NCBI GenBank assembly: GCA_016919565.1
Contig: JACXTO010000004.1
Span: 1 to 5,668 of the forward strand
Origin: Methanomassiliicoccaceae archaeon
Lineage (GTDB): Archaea; Thermoplasmatota; Thermoplasmata; Methanomassiliicoccales; UBA472
DNA length: 5,668 nucleotides
Reading direction: 5' to 3'
The position numbers and the translations under genes are program-made. Numbering within the stretch: position 1 is the first letter of the stretch; each line of letters begins with the position of its first letter. Below, piece after piece: positions 5,354 to 5,668 of this stretch. The notes under the pieces are model-generated. The model was not told the origin of the DNA, did not search any database, and was given only the letters and a program-made list of their open reading frames with translations.

Positions 5354-5668
5354 GCCATCACCTCGATGGCCTTCTTGGGGCATACCTGGGCGCAGCACCC
5401 GCACCCGGAGCAGGCCTCGGTAAGCACCCGGACCTTCTCGCCATCGAACGCCAATGCCGGACAGGTGAACTGAACGATGCAGGTCTTGCACCCCACGCAC
5501 TTCTGCCGTTGGACCTGGTAAGTCACCGGCCTGCTCTCCCCCTTCTTCTTAATGGCAAGCGGGCAGACGCGCCTGGAGATGACCACGGAAAGCGAGTCTG
5601 ACGCCAGTACCTGGGAGAACACCGCGATCGTCCCCTTAATGTCATACGGATCGACGGTGTGAACATCC
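5350..5668 (-). CDS. iorA: Indolepyruvate:ferredoxin oxidoreductase alpha subunit, C-terminal ferredoxin domain (5' end outside window)
   Basis: Only the last 105 complete codons are visible, and the frame is open to the right edge. The segment starts DVHTVDPYDIKGTIAVFSQ and continues SVVISRRVCPLAI, the usual end of the thiamine-pyrophosphate region in IorA. The C-terminal 2[4Fe-4S] ferredoxin domain follows. The first cluster motif is CVGCKTC then a five-residue gap to CP (an expanded spacing). The second is CSGCGCCAQVCP, the regular CxxCxxCxxxCP. The protein ends KKAIEVMA. These clusters would pass electrons from the decarboxylation site to soluble ferredoxin. The GTG at 5620-5622 is not the true start, because the homologous sequence continues upstream of it. 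The stop overlaps iorB by four bases. Confidence 0.93.
   Translation of the reverse strand, partial: DVHTVDPYDIKGTIAVFSQVLASDSLSVVISRRVCPLAIKKKGESRPVTYQVQRQKCVGCKTCIVQFTCPALAFDGEKVRVLTEACSGCGCCAQVCPKKAIEVMA
5357..5364 (-). promoter_or_regulatory. Strong ribosome binding site of iorB inside iorA
   Basis: The minus strand reads GAGGTGAT, an 8-base match to the archaeal anti-Shine-Dalgarno sequence, with its GAGG core 7 bases before the iorB ATG. It lies in the last codons of iorA (IEVMA) and fixes the iorB start at 5353. Confidence 0.8.

Noticed and set aside
1..5668. CRISPR arrays, tRNA or rRNA genes, insertion sequences, phage genes
   Set aside because: No regularly spaced repeats, tRNA-like folds, transposase motifs or terminal inverted repeats were seen.

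Overview
The window looks like archaeal chromosome, most probably from a euryarchaeote of the Thermoplasmata / Methanomassiliicoccales kind. The signs are an archaeal-type leucyl-tRNA synthetase, a ribbon-helix-helix (RHH) regulator directly upstream of an FtsZ-family gene, a COG3199-type ATP-NAD kinase, an IorAB-type ferredoxin-dependent 2-oxoacid oxidoreductase, a TATA-box promoter, and purine-rich Shine-Dalgarno sites. The domain is well supported. The order is inference from overall flavour and was not tested by phylogeny.

Layout. Bases 1-2022, minus strand: N-terminal 674 codons of leuS, running off the left edge. Bases 2023-2235: divergent intergenic region with a clear TATA box for the rightward genes and a near-palindrome at the predicted start of transcription. 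Bases 2236-2598, plus: a 120-aa protein with two RHH domains in one chain. Bases 2599-2717: spacer unusually rich in small palindromes. Bases 2718-3518, plus: a 266-aa FtsZ-family protein with an intact GTP-binding half, but without the T7 catalytic loop and the whole C-terminal domain. Bases 3547-3570: a strong hairpin that separates it from the next unit. Bases 3657-4754, plus: an ATP-NAD kinase family protein starting at GTG. Bases 4757-5353 and 5350-5668, minus: iorB and the 3' end of iorA, overlapping by ATGA and convergent with the kinase gene.

The leuS, kinase and ior genes look like ordinary metabolism. The part worth attention is the tandem-RHH / short-FtsZ pair. It resembles the haloarchaeal cdrS-ftsZ2 arrangement, where an RHH protein controls a division tubulin. 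Here the FtsZ partner is only a nucleotide-binding half-molecule, so it is more likely a modulator or cap of a full-length FtsZ encoded elsewhere than a filament former. The promoter palindrome and the palindromes in the spacer are candidate operators for the RHH protein. All regulatory readings are inference from sequence.
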